Below are positions 6,414-13,245 of a stretch of 16,396 nucleotides of DNA, piece by piece. A program made the translations under genes and the position numbers. Every line of letters begins with the position of its first letter. The stretch's first letter is position 1. Source of the stretch: JAAYBT01 sp964404395 (GTDB taxonomy: Bacteria > Bacillota > Clostridia > Acetivibrionales > DTU013); NCBI GenBank assembly GCA_964404395.1, contig CAYOKA010000047.1, forward strand, positions 1 through 16,396, given 5' to 3'. The notes under the pieces are model-generated. The model made no database searches and was not told where the DNA came from. It saw only the letters and a program-made list of their open reading frames with translations.

Positions 6414-6694
6414 TACTTTTCCCACCCCACTGCTTGATTTTGCAAGTAATGGGAAGATTAATGGAATAAAACCCCAAACATGTTGACATAATCATAGTAA
6501 TATTGAGGTTATTGTTGGATTTATCAATGAAAAGCAGTTTTAGTTCAGAATTGCTACCCCATTAGTTGAAAAACCTAGCAGTGGCGCTGCTTAACACAGC
6601 CACCAACCGGCTTGCAACATATGCCATCGATCTTGGCTTTTTCAGCAAAGGTCTGTCCGTAAGCCGCGCAAAATAGCAGTTTCCCAAAATGTTC
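6414..6694. other. Intergenic stretch with a possible decayed coding remnant on the minus strand
   Basis: No convincing gene is present. On the minus strand a 44-codon stretch without a start (open from 6709 down to a TAG at 6575-6577) reads as a protein-like, Cys-rich tail containing FCAAYGQTFAEKAKIDG and ICCKPVGGCVKQRHC. I do not recognise it. It may be the broken C-terminus of a lost gene or a chance frame. Its 5' part overlaps the promoter of the next gene, which argues against a working gene. Confidence 0.3.
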
Positions 6695-6724
6695 TTGCCT
6701 TACAGGTATTCAGTGCTTTATAAT
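6695..6724 (+). promoter_or_regulatory. Probable promoter of the cpgS-DUF503 operon
   Basis: TTGCCT (6695-6700), an 18-bp spacer and a perfect TATAAT (6719-6724), with start near 6731, about 30 bases before the ATG at 6760. A second TATAAT (6734-6739) has no good partner box. Confidence 0.5.
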
Positions 6725-6759
6725 GCAAATAAATATAATACATTCATAGGAGTGGTTAG

Positions 6760-8088
6760 ATGTCAAAGAGAATCGTAATAATCGGTGCAGCTGGCCGTGA
6801 TTTTCACAATTTCAATACTGTTTACAGAAACGACCCCAGCTACACCGTTGTAGCCTTCACCGCAGCCCAAATTCCCGACATAGCCGGTCGCAGATATCCG
6901 GCAGACCTGGCTGGTGCCTTATATCCCGATGGTATACCCATCATCGAGCAAAGCGGACTTGCCGAGCTAATCAAAAGCGAAAACATTGATGAATGCGTTT
7001 TTTCATACAGCGACATTCATTATCAGAACCTTATGAACCTCGGTGCTCTTGTAAACGCAGCCGGTGCGGGTTTTACACTTTTAAGCCCCAGAGCTACCAT
7101 GATTAAAAGCCGCAAGCCCGTCATTGCTGTCTGCGCAGTGCGCACAGGCTGTGGGAAAAGCCAAACCTCCCGCAAAATCGCCGAGATTCTTATCGAAAAT
7201 GGCTTGAAGGTTGTCGCCGTGCGCCATCCCATGCCCTATGGTAACCTTAGCGAGCAGAAGGTTCAGCGATTTGCCACCATAGATGATCTGAAAAAGCATT
7301 CCTGTACCATTGAAGAAATGGAGGAATATGAACCCCATATCGTTCGCGGCAACGTGATTTATGCAGGTGTCGATTATGAGGCAATTCTCCATGCCGCCGA
7401 AAACGACCCGAACGGCTGCGATGTCATATTATGGGACGGTGGCAACAACGACGTGTCTTTTTACACGCCTGATCTTATGGTCACCGTTGCAGACCCCCTT
7501 CGCCCTGGGCACGAGATTTCTTACTATCCCGGAGAGGTGGCGTTGAGAACGGCGGACGTTGTGGTGATTAATAAAATCGACAGTGCCGATTATAAAGACA
7601 TCAATACGGTTCGTGAAAACACAAGAAATGTAAATCCGAACGCCATTGTAATCGATGCGGCAAGCACAATTTCCGTTGATGACATATCCGCTATACGCGG
7701 CAAACGAGTTCTTGTGGTGGAAGACGGGCCGACACTGACCCACGGAGAAATGAAAATTGGAGCCGGGGTGGTTGCTGCACAGCGGTTCGGTGCGGCCGAG
7801 ATGGTCGATCCGCGCCCCTATGCCGTGGGCAAGCTTAGAGAAACCTTTGAAACTTACCCCAAAATAGGTCAGCTGCTGCCGGCAATGGGATATGGAGACG
7901 AGCAGATAAAGGACCTTGCCGCAACCATTGACGCTTGCGACTGCGACAGCGTTATCATTGCAACGCCTATCGATTTAAATCGCATCATCAATATTAAAAA
8001 GCCGTGTGTCAAGGTGGAATACCAGCTTCAGGAAATTGGCAAGCCTGATTTGAGAATGGTACTGGATAGTTTTTTAAAAAATATATGA
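6760..8088 (+). CDS. cpgS: Cyclic 2,3-diphosphoglycerate synthetase-like P-loop GTPase
   Basis: The 442-aa product resembles the family founded by the methanogen enzyme that makes cyclic 2,3-diphosphoglycerate from 2,3-diphosphoglycerate with ATP. An N-terminal Rossmann-like part (IVIIGAAGRDFHNFN, residues 5-19) is followed by a P-loop domain with VRTGCGKSQTSR (127-138, GKS at 132-134; the usual first Gly is Val), a Walker-B-like VILWDGGNND (222-231) and NKID (271-274), which points to GTP or ATP binding. The C-terminal part contains DCDSVIIATPIDL (394-406). TAGGAGTGG lies just upstream of the ATG. It overlaps the following DUF503 gene by four bases. In bacteria the true product is unproven, so the name gives the family, not a tested reaction. 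Confidence 0.82.
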   Translation: MSKRIVIIGAAGRDFHNFNTVYRNDPSYTVVAFTAAQIPDIAGRRYPADLAGALYPDGIPIIEQSGLAELIKSENIDECVFSYSDIHYQNLMNLGALVNAAGAGFTLLSPRATMIKSRKPVIAVCAVRTGCGKSQTSRKIAEILIENGLKVVAVRHPMPYGNLSEQKVQRFATIDDLKKHSCTIEEMEEYEPHIVRGNVIYAGVDYEAILHAAENDPNGCDVILWDGGNNDVSFYTPDLMVTVADPLRPGHEISYYPGEVALRTADVVVINKIDSADYKDINTVRENTRNVNPNAIVIDAASTISVDDISAIRGKRVLVVEDGPTLTHGEMKIGAGVVAAQRFGAAEMVDPRPYAVGKLRETFETYPKIGQLLPAMGYGDEQIKDLAATIDACDCDSVIIATPIDLNRIINIKKPCVKVEYQLQEIGKPDLRMVLDSFLKNI

Positions 8089-8372
8089 CTACATTGTCAG
8101 CAAAACTAACCTTTTACATTTCCCACGCCTTCTCCCTTAAGGATAAAAGGCAGGTCTGCCGCAGTCTTATGGAAAAGACCCGAAAGCGCTTTAATGTGTC
8201 TATTTCGGAGGTCGATACTCAGGATGTGCACCAGACATTAACTGTTGGCGTCGCTGTAGTATCCGGTGACGCCGGTCACGCGAGGCGCTCGCTGGACGAA
8301 ATTATTCGCTATATGGAGGAGCACACCGACGCTGAATTGATAAAGGTTGAGGAGGACATTTCTGTATTATGA
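8085..8372 (+). CDS. ylxP: DUF503 family protein (YlxP-like)
   Basis: This 95-aa protein belongs to DUF503, recognised by the opening beta strand and SLKDKRQVCRSLMEKTRKRFNVSISEVD (residues 17-44) and the tail helix SLDEIIRYMEE. Homologues usually sit in the nusA-infB-rbfA ribosome-maturation cluster, and the function is not settled. Here it instead overlaps the end of the GTPase gene (ATGA, 8085-8088) and has no ribosome binding site of its own, so its translation probably depends on that gene. The odd position suggests a second paralogue, or a lineage-specific pairing with the GTPase. A 13-bp hairpin at 8396-8427 follows. Confidence 0.85.
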   Translation: MTTLSAKLTFYISHAFSLKDKRQVCRSLMEKTRKRFNVSISEVDTQDVHQTLTVGVAVVSGDAGHARRSLDEIIRYMEEHTDAELIKVEEDISVL

Positions 8373-8395
8373 GCTAAAAGATCAGATGCTATTGT

Positions 8396-8427
8396 GTCTA
8401 CCCTGCTTAAAACGAAGCAGGGTAGAC
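8396..8427 (+). terminator. Strong hairpin after the DUF503 gene
   Basis: GTCTACCCTGCTT (8396-8408) pairs perfectly over 13 bases with AAGCAGGGTAGAC (8415-8427) around AAAACG. It starts 24 bases after the stop codon, as expected for the end of the operon. The bases after it (TCTAGCCGG) are not T-rich, so termination may need a factor or the hairpin may mainly protect the transcript. Confidence 0.55.
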
Positions 8428-8485
8428 TCTAGCCGGGAGTAGTCCAGCAGATAATATGTGAACAAAAAATGTTTTCGCATTCATA

Positions 8486-8541
8486 TTGACATTTTTGGAT
8501 TTGAAACATATACTATATCATATCAAGTATTTTGGATTTGA
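8486..8541 (+). promoter_or_regulatory. arsR promoter with probable ArsR operators
   Basis: TTGACA (8486-8491), a 17-bp spacer and TATACT (8509-8514) form a near-consensus sigma-A promoter. The 12-mer TTTTGGATTTGA occurs twice: in the spacer (8493-8504) and downstream of the start point (8530-8541). The second copy is part of a longer imperfect inverted site, ATCAAGTATTTTGGATTTGA (8522-8541), which recurs with one change at 8906-8925 before the permease. Placement over the promoter and before the next cluster gene fits repression by the ArsR encoded at 8554. Confidence 0.65.
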
Positions 8542-8553
8542 GGTGAGAACACA

Positions 8554-8862
8554 GTGGTCACATATGATGACCAGGTAAAGGTATTCAAAGCCTTCTGCGA
8601 TGAAAAGCGGCTAGGCATCCTTGAGTTACTTCGTAGCGGTGAAAAATGTGCCTGTGTGCTGATAGAAGAGCTTGGTATGCCGCAGTCTTCGCTGTCCTAT
8701 CATATGAAAATTCTCTGTGAGTCCGGGATTGTGGACAGTAGGCCAGAGGGCAAATGGACCTACTATAAGATAAGCGAAAAGGGTGGCGGAGAAGCTATGA
8801 CACTTTTAAGGGCGATCATCACACCAAATACGATGACTGAGGAGAGTATTTGTTGTCCCTAA
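8554..8862 (+). CDS. arsR: ArsR/SmtB-family metalloid-responsive repressor
   Basis: A 102-aa winged-helix repressor that normally binds its own operator and is released by arsenite or a related metal. Residues 13-27 (AFCDEKRLGILELLR) and 37-58 (IEELGMPQSSLSYHMKIL) form the helix-turn-helix region, followed by the beta wing (GIVDSRPEGKWTYYKI). A CxC pair, C32 and C34 in GEKCACVLIEEL, sits where classical ArsR has its arsenic ligands. Further cysteines at 15, 55 and the very end (ICCP) could add a third ligand. The start is GTG at 8554, supported by GAGGTGAG six bases upstream. It is the first gene of an arsenic-type cluster, with matching operator-like sites before itself and before the permease. 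The exact inducer is not proven by sequence. Confidence 0.9.
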   Translation: MVTYDDQVKVFKAFCDEKRLGILELLRSGEKCACVLIEELGMPQSSLSYHMKILCESGIVDSRPEGKWTYYKISEKGGGEAMTLLRAIITPNTMTEESICCP

Positions 8863-8892
8863 AAGGCCATTTGTTTAATAAAATGGCTTTTT
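8861..8892 (+). terminator. Intrinsic terminator or attenuator after arsR
   Basis: GGCCATTT and AAATGGC (about 8866-8887) form a stem with a GTTTAATA-type loop, flanked by AAAA on the left and TTTTT on the right. It begins at the arsR stop codon. It would reduce read-through from arsR into the permease gene and so separate their expression. Confidence 0.6.
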
Positions 8893-8905
8893 ACAGGCAC
8901 TATAC

Positions 8906-8925
8906 ATCAAGTATTTTGGATATGA
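8906..8925 (+). promoter_or_regulatory. Second ArsR operator-like site, before the permease
   Basis: The 20-mer ATCAAGTATTTTGGATATGA matches the site at 8522-8541 in 19 of 20 positions. It lies 33 bases before the permease ATG. A possible -10 box (TATACA, 8901-8906) touches it but has no clear -35, so an independent permease promoter is only tentative. Confidence 0.6.
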
Positions 8926-8957
8926 ATGTCCAATTATGAAAGAGAGGGTTTGTCACA

Positions 8958-9971
8958 ATGCAGGTATTAAGACCCATTTGGGATTTTTTTCAGAATCAAA
9001 TACTCGGTATGAATTGGCTCAATGATGTGATTGGCAGCGGATTATCGGCTTTGGGGTTAGATATCGGTAATCGCTGGGTCGCCAGTGCACAGTTTTTTAT
9101 ATATGATACGATCAAGATTGTTCTTTTGCTTCGTGTCTTAATTTTCATTATTTCTTATATTCAGAGTTTCTTTCCACCGGAAAGGACTAAAAGAATACTG
9201 GGACGCTTTCATGGAATTGGCGCAAATACCGTTGCTGCTTTGTTGGGAACGGTGACGCCTTTTTGTTCCTGTTCATCCATTCCATTGTTTATGGGCTTCA
9301 CCAGTGCGGGGCTACCGTTAGGGGTAACTTTTTCGTTTCTAATTTCCTCACCCATGGTTGATTTAGGGTCCTTGGTTCTTTTGATGAGTATTTTTGGAAC
9401 AGAAGTAGCCATTCTTTATGTGGTGCTCGGTCTGGTTATTGCTATTGTCGGAGGTACCATCATAGAAAAATTGCATATGGAAAAATACGTTGAGAGCTTT
9501 ATTTCCAGAGGAGGAAATGTAGACATTGAAGCTCCTGACTTGACAAGGCGTGACCGATTGGTTTTTGCCAAAGAGCAGGTAACCGATACCTTCAAAAAAG
9601 TATTTCCATATATATTGGTGGGTGTTGGAATAGGGGCTGTTATCCATAACTGGATTCCGCAAGAATGGATCGTAAAGGTTTTAGGAACCGGGAATCCGCT
9701 GGCTGTTCCCTTGGCGACGATAATAGGAATTCCCATCTATGCCGACATTTTCGGGACCATTCCGATTGCAGAAGCCCTACTTGCCAAAGGAGCGCAACTT
9801 GGGGTTGTATTATCCTTCATGATGGGCGTTACCACCTTGTCACTGCCATCGCTAATCATGCTGAGTAAAGCCATAAAACCCAAATTGATGGCGCTCTTTA
9901 TCGGGGCTTGTGCTGTAGGAATAATAATAGTAGGGTACTTTTTCAATGCAATTGGACCATTAATCATATAA
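8958..9971 (+). CDS. arsP: ArsP/DUF318-family permease
   Basis: A 337-aa polytopic membrane protein with about eight to ten hydrophobic helices. It carries the family hallmark TPFCSCSSIPLFMGF (residues about 99-113) with its Cys-x-Cys pair, and a second inward-facing segment, IPIYADIFGTIPIAEALL, in the C-terminal half, consistent with two structurally related halves. Characterised ArsP proteins export trivalent organoarsenicals; others in DUF318 are of unknown substrate. The ATG at 8958 follows GAGAGG by about 10 bases. It is preceded by an ArsR-type operator and followed after 15 bases by a thioredoxin-like gene, a common partner. The context favours metalloid export. The gene name is tentative. 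Confidence 0.85.
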   Translation: MQVLRPIWDFFQNQILGMNWLNDVIGSGLSALGLDIGNRWVASAQFFIYDTIKIVLLLRVLIFIISYIQSFFPPERTKRILGRFHGIGANTVAALLGTVTPFCSCSSIPLFMGFTSAGLPLGVTFSFLISSPMVDLGSLVLLMSIFGTEVAILYVVLGLVIAIVGGTIIEKLHMEKYVESFISRGGNVDIEAPDLTRRDRLVFAKEQVTDTFKKVFPYILVGVGIGAVIHNWIPQEWIVKVLGTGNPLAVPLATIIGIPIYADIFGTIPIAEALLAKGAQLGVVLSFMMGVTTLSLPSLIMLSKAIKPKLMALFIGACAVGIIIVGYFFNAIGPLII

Positions 9972-9986
9972 AAGGAGAGATTTATT

Positions 9987-10340
9987 ATGGCACTATTTGG
10001 AAAGAAAAACAAAGAGGCAAAACCGGCATCTTGCTGCTGTGGCGGTAATTGTGATGCACAGAGCATGGCAAAGGCTGAAACTGCAAAGGTTGAAGGCGCA
10101 AGCGTCAAGGTTCTCGGCAGTGGATGTGCCAAGTGCAATGCACTGGAAGCAGCGACAAAAGCAGCATTGGAGCAGCTCGGGATGGATACAACGATCGACC
10201 ATGTAGCCGATTTTTCTCAGATTGCAGCCTATGGAGTAATGACAACTCCCGCCTTGGTGGTAGATGGAAAAGTAGTTTCTTATGGCAAGGTTCTCAAAAC
10301 TGATGAGGTCGTAAAGCTTTTGCAAAAGGTCAGAGGGTAA
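9987..10340 (+). CDS. Small thioredoxin-fold redox protein with Cys-rich N-terminus
   Basis: A 117-aa protein of the TM0996/MTH895 small-thioredoxin type. The fold starts at about residue 39 (VKVLGSGCAKCNALEAA) with active-site C47-A-K-C50 and a cis-Pro loop MTTPALVVDG (about 85-94). Residues 1-35 form an unusual extension with CCCGGNC (16-22), which could bind or hand over a metal or metalloid; this is inference. There is no signal peptide, so it is probably cytoplasmic. AAAGGAGAG lies just upstream of the ATG, and the gene follows the permease by 15 bases, so they are cotranscribed. Likely roles are reducing the permease's or substrate's thiols, or passing a thiol-bound metalloid to it. Confidence 0.87.
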   Translation: MALFGKKNKEAKPASCCCGGNCDAQSMAKAETAKVEGASVKVLGSGCAKCNALEAATKAALEQLGMDTTIDHVADFSQIAAYGVMTTPALVVDGKVVSYGKVLKTDEVVKLLQKVRG

Positions 10341-10351
10341 AGGTGATTTTG

Positions 10352-10517
10352 ATGGAAGATAATGAGAAGCTCAGAGAAAAGATACGAAAAACTATTCTCA
10401 AGTTGCGCTGAAAGGTTCAAGCGGTTGTTGCTGCAGCCCGGGCTGCTTGGTGGCGACCCTGCCTTTGATGTCAATACAGCCTATATAATTGAAGCGCAGA
10501 AGAGTGAATCTAAATAA
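10352..10517 (+). pseudogene. Truncated, frameshifted start of an arsenite methyltransferase-like gene
   Basis: After AGGTGA at 10341-10346, an ATG at 10352 opens MEDNEKLREKIRKT. The frame is lost near 10391-10393; one frame over it continues as YSQVALKGSSGCCCSPGC, then near 10447-10451 it shifts again to GGDPAFDVNTAYIIEAQ before a stop at 10515-10517. Read together these three pieces resemble the N-terminus of ArsM-type SAM-dependent arsenite methyltransferases (a helix, then a Cys-rich CCCSPGC segment). Each shift fits loss of a single base. The methyltransferase domain itself is absent, so this is a real remnant rather than only base-calling errors. It sits where an ars cluster would carry arsM, directly after the thioredoxin-like gene. 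Confidence 0.72.
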
Positions 10518-10652
10518 TAACTTTTGGAGAACGAGGATACATTGATTTTATCTGTAGTATTATTTGGTATGAATTCTCCTGCCGCACAATTGGCACGTCA
10601 GCCTTACATAAACCATATAATATTGTGAAACTTTAAAAGGAGTGAGCACAAT

Positions 10653-11156
10653 ATGTATAACTATTATAACATGCCCCAATGCCCCTACTTTGCAAACTTA
10701 CAGGCTTTGCAACCTAATATGGATTACTATTCTAAGCAAATAAAAACACGCTTCCCTATTCAGTTAAGAGACTATGGACCTAAGCCGTTTGCAGTGGACA
10801 TTGAGGCTGCCACAAAGCAAAATACCGCTTACCGCTTCGCCCTGTGGACAGGAAAGCATCTGCAGCTTACGCTAATGAGCATTGATGTCGGTGGTGACAT
10901 CGGTCTGGAAGTTCATCACGGCCTGGACCAATTTATACGTATCGAGGAAGGCCAGGGACTTGTTCAAATGGGAGAAAGTAGGGACAGGTTGGATTTTCAG
11001 GCATATGTTCGAGATGACTTTATATTCATCATACCTGCCGGCACATGGCATAACCTGATCAATACAGGCTTTAAACCAATAAAGCTATACTCCATCTATG
11101 CACCGCCCCAGCATCCGCATGGTACAGTTCATCAGACAAAGCAAGAGTCTTTATAA
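10653..11156 (+). CDS. Cupin-domain protein
   Basis: A 167-aa single-domain cupin. The conserved barrel includes motif 1, GGDIGLEVHHGLDQFIRIEEG (about 80-100, with H88, H89 and D92/Q93 as likely metal ligands), QGLVQMG, and motif 2, FIIPAGTWHNLINTG (about 125-139, H133). The N-terminal 50 residues (MYNYYNMPQCPYFANLQ) are rich in Tyr and lie outside the barrel. Such clostridial cupins are often annotated as mannose-6-phosphate isomerase-like, but no enzyme activity can be read here. The ATG at 10653 follows AAAGGAGTG. It stands alone between the arsenic cluster and a metal transporter, so a link to metals is only by neighbourhood. The gap before it (10518-10652) holds a TATAAT at 10616-10621 but no good -35. 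Confidence 0.88.
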   Translation: MYNYYNMPQCPYFANLQALQPNMDYYSKQIKTRFPIQLRDYGPKPFAVDIEAATKQNTAYRFALWTGKHLQLTLMSIDVGGDIGLEVHHGLDQFIRIEEGQGLVQMGESRDRLDFQAYVRDDFIFIIPAGTWHNLINTGFKPIKLYSIYAPPQHPHGTVHQTKQESL

Positions 11157-11330
11157 TTGCTATAACATTTGGTATTATTAATATAATACAAGAGTGGAAG
11201 GGTTAGTCACATAGTATCAAATGATGGTATCTAGAAAAGGGTAGCCTGCATGTTTATTGTATCCGGTGACGACAATATATAGGTTGGCAACTACAGAAAG
11301 GCTAGCAACTGTAGAAAGGGAGCTGTTTTT
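11157..11330 (+). promoter_or_regulatory. Leader region of the ZIP transporter gene
   Basis: A perfect TATAAT (11182-11187) has only a weak, distant -35 (TTGCTA, 11157-11162, 19-bp spacing). If used, it gives a leader of about 135 bases. The leader holds a small hairpin, TATTGT (11255-11260) with ACAATA (11272-11277), and an 18-bp-period imperfect repeat ending in AGAAAGG (11286-11301, 11304-11319), the second copy of which forms the ribosome binding site GGGAG. I recognise no known metal riboswitch in it. Confidence 0.35.
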
Positions 11331-12146
11331 ATGAATGTGGAATTATCCGATGTAATATTTGCTTTTTCATTAACGCTATTTGCCGGCCTTGCTACGGGAA
11401 TTGGCGGTGCCCTTGCTTTGCTTACAAAAAGGACAAGCACCAGATTCCTTTCTGTAGCTTTGGGCTTCTCAGCCGGAGTTATGCTTTATGTATCCTTTAC
11501 GGATATACTAGTGAAGGCCAATGAATCCTTAGTAGTTTCTCTTGGGGATAAAGTAGGGGCATGGGCTACAACGGGAGGGTTCTTTTTAGGGATATTATTT
11601 ATAGCGATAATCGACAAGGTTATACCTGAAACGGAGAATCCTCATGAGGTGCACACAGTAGAAGAGATGGATGGTAAGAGCGAAGAGCATAAGTCAAAGC
11701 TCATGCGTATGGGCTTATTTACTGCATTGGCACTGGCAATCCATAACTTTCCTGAAGGTATGGCGACCTTTGTAGCGGCTCTGCGTGACCCTATGACGGG
11801 CATTTCCATCGCCATTGCCATTGCTATTCATAACATACCTGAAGGGATAGCAGTCGCAGTACCGGTATTCTACGCTACGGGAAGTAAAAAGAAAGCATTT
11901 AGATTATCCCTTCTATCAGGCTTTGCAGAGCCCCTTGGTGCTTTGGTTGGATTTTTGATATTATACAGGTTTCTTAGTGATACAATGTTTGGACTTGTCT
12001 TTGCCTTTGTGGCCGGTATCATGGTTTATATTAGTCTTGATGAGCTTCTACCGGCCGCCAAAGAGTATGGCGAGCACCATCTAGCCATATATGGGCTGGT
12101 TGCCGGTATGGCAGTCATGGCCTTAAGCATCTTATTGCTTATGTAG
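11331..12146 (+). CDS. zupT: ZIP-family divalent metal transporter (ZupT-like)
   Basis: A 271-aa, roughly eight-helix membrane protein that imports zinc and other divalent metals. The two metal-site motifs are intact: HNFPEG (138-143) in helix 4 and HNIPEG (167-172) in helix 5, with a conserved GFAEPLGA (197-204) and DELLP (237-241) later. A hydrophilic loop at about 100-125 (PETENPHEVHTVEEMDGKSEEHK) contains His and acidic residues, as is usual for the ZIP cytoplasmic loop. The ATG at 11331 has GGGAG upstream. The length and motifs fit bacterial ZupT closely; substrate preference (Zn, Fe, Mn) cannot be told. It appears to be a single-gene unit. Confidence 0.9.
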   Translation: MNVELSDVIFAFSLTLFAGLATGIGGALALLTKRTSTRFLSVALGFSAGVMLYVSFTDILVKANESLVVSLGDKVGAWATTGGFFLGILFIAIIDKVIPETENPHEVHTVEEMDGKSEEHKSKLMRMGLFTALALAIHNFPEGMATFVAALRDPMTGISIAIAIAIHNIPEGIAVAVPVFYATGSKKKAFRLSLLSGFAEPLGALVGFLILYRFLSDTMFGLVFAFVAGIMVYISLDELLPAAKEYGEHHLAIYGLVAGMAVMALSILLLM

Positions 12147-12462
12147 CTATAAAATGTCTGGGTATGCAATTTGATGCTTCGAAATAGCGACGTAAAAAGC
12201 ATAGAAAAATATCTTTCCTTGCGATATATTATTGCTCTATTCTGGCAATGATAGAAGTATAATAGTTACCCAAAACTTATCAGGTCTTGATGCTGTCGAG
12301 CAAAATAAGAGGCAGCTTCGGGAGGCTAAGTTGAGTGGAGCAGCTTGCGAGTAAGGTAGCCCTACAAGGCAGACTACGTGCAAAGTATTGTATGTAAAGT
12401 TGGCCTATGCGTACGCGCGACCGACATGCATAAGCATTAAATGCGTCATCGGGAGGTTCTAA
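12147..12462 (+). other. Non-coding region before ku, with a possible long leader
   Basis: No gene is visible in these 316 bases. A perfect TATAAT lies at 12258-12263, with a poor -35 (TTGCTC, 12232-12237, 20-bp spacing). From there about 190 bases run to the ku start, with short complementary words (for example GCC and GGC in GCCCTACAAGGC) but no fold I can name. Bacillus Ku and LigD genes are expressed in the forespore, yet I found no good sigma-G promoter here. Confidence 0.4.
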
Positions 12463-13239
12463 ATGGTATCACGCAAATCAGTCATTACTTTTGGGATGGT
12501 GGCAATTCCAATAGCTATGTATACTGCTACACAGGATAATGATATTCACTTCAATCAGCTTCATAAGGAGGACAAGAGCCGCATACGCTATAAAAAGACC
12601 TGCGGCCACTGCGGCAAGGAGATTACGGGCGAAGATATTGTAAAGGGCTTCGAATATGACAAGGACAAATATGTTGTCGTGACCGATGAAGAGATAGAGA
12701 AGATTAAGACAGAAAAGGAAAAATCCATCCAGATATTGCACTTCGCACAGCTTAACCAGATTTCTCCCGTTTATTACGATAAAACCTACCAGGCCATACC
12801 CGAAACGGGTGGTGAAAAGGCCTTCGAACTGCTTCGTGCTGCATTGATGGACGAACAGAAGGTTGCAATAGGCAAGGCCGTCATGGGAACAAAGGACACG
12901 CTGATGGCGATTATACCAAGGGAAGATGGCATTCTTATTTCCACGATGTTTTATGATGATGATGTCAAGGAGCTTCAAAAGCAGTATGGAAAGCCGGCCG
13001 TTTCTGAACAGGAGCTGAATATGGCAAAGATCCTCATTAATTCAATGGATACGCCCTTCGACGCGGCAAAATACAAGGACGAGTATCAGGCAAAGCTGCA
13101 TGAGCTTATTGAGACTAAGATATCAGGTAAAGAGGTTGTTTCAGCAACACAGGCCGAGGACAGCGGTAAGGTTATTGATTTGATGGATGCACTCAAGGCC
13201 AGCGTTGAAAAGGCTAAAAAGGATAAGGAAACGGCATAG
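12463..13239 (+). CDS. ku: Ku protein (non-homologous end joining)
   Basis: A 258-aa bacterial Ku, which forms a homodimeric ring on DNA ends and recruits LigD. Recognisable parts are the opening VSRKSVITFGMVAIPIAMYTATQDNDIHFNQLH split by family-typical spacing, a CxxC pair (KTCGHCGKEI, residues 46-55), GFEYDKDKYVVVTDEEI, ILHFAQLNQISPVYYDKTY, and KAVMGTKDTLMAIIPREDGIL. The C-terminal tail is lysine-rich (KASVEKAKKDKETA), the region that in other bacteria touches LigD and DNA. GGGAGG lies about six bases before the ATG. ligD begins six bases after the stop, so the two form one operon. Confidence 0.95.
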   Translation: MVSRKSVITFGMVAIPIAMYTATQDNDIHFNQLHKEDKSRIRYKKTCGHCGKEITGEDIVKGFEYDKDKYVVVTDEEIEKIKTEKEKSIQILHFAQLNQISPVYYDKTYQAIPETGGEKAFELLRAALMDEQKVAIGKAVMGTKDTLMAIIPREDGILISTMFYDDDVKELQKQYGKPAVSEQELNMAKILINSMDTPFDAAKYKDEYQAKLHELIETKISGKEVVSATQAEDSGKVIDLMDALKASVEKAKKDKETA

Positions 13240-13245
13240 AATGAT

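Noticed and set aside
6249..6495. Short open frames on both strands across the tandem hairpins and third palindrome
   Set aside because: They run through a terminator and an inverted repeat, have no ribosome binding site and do not resemble proteins.
11188..11330. A known metal riboswitch before the ZIP transporter
   Set aside because: I could not match the yybP-ykoY or NiCo consensus features; only a small six-pair hairpin is evident.
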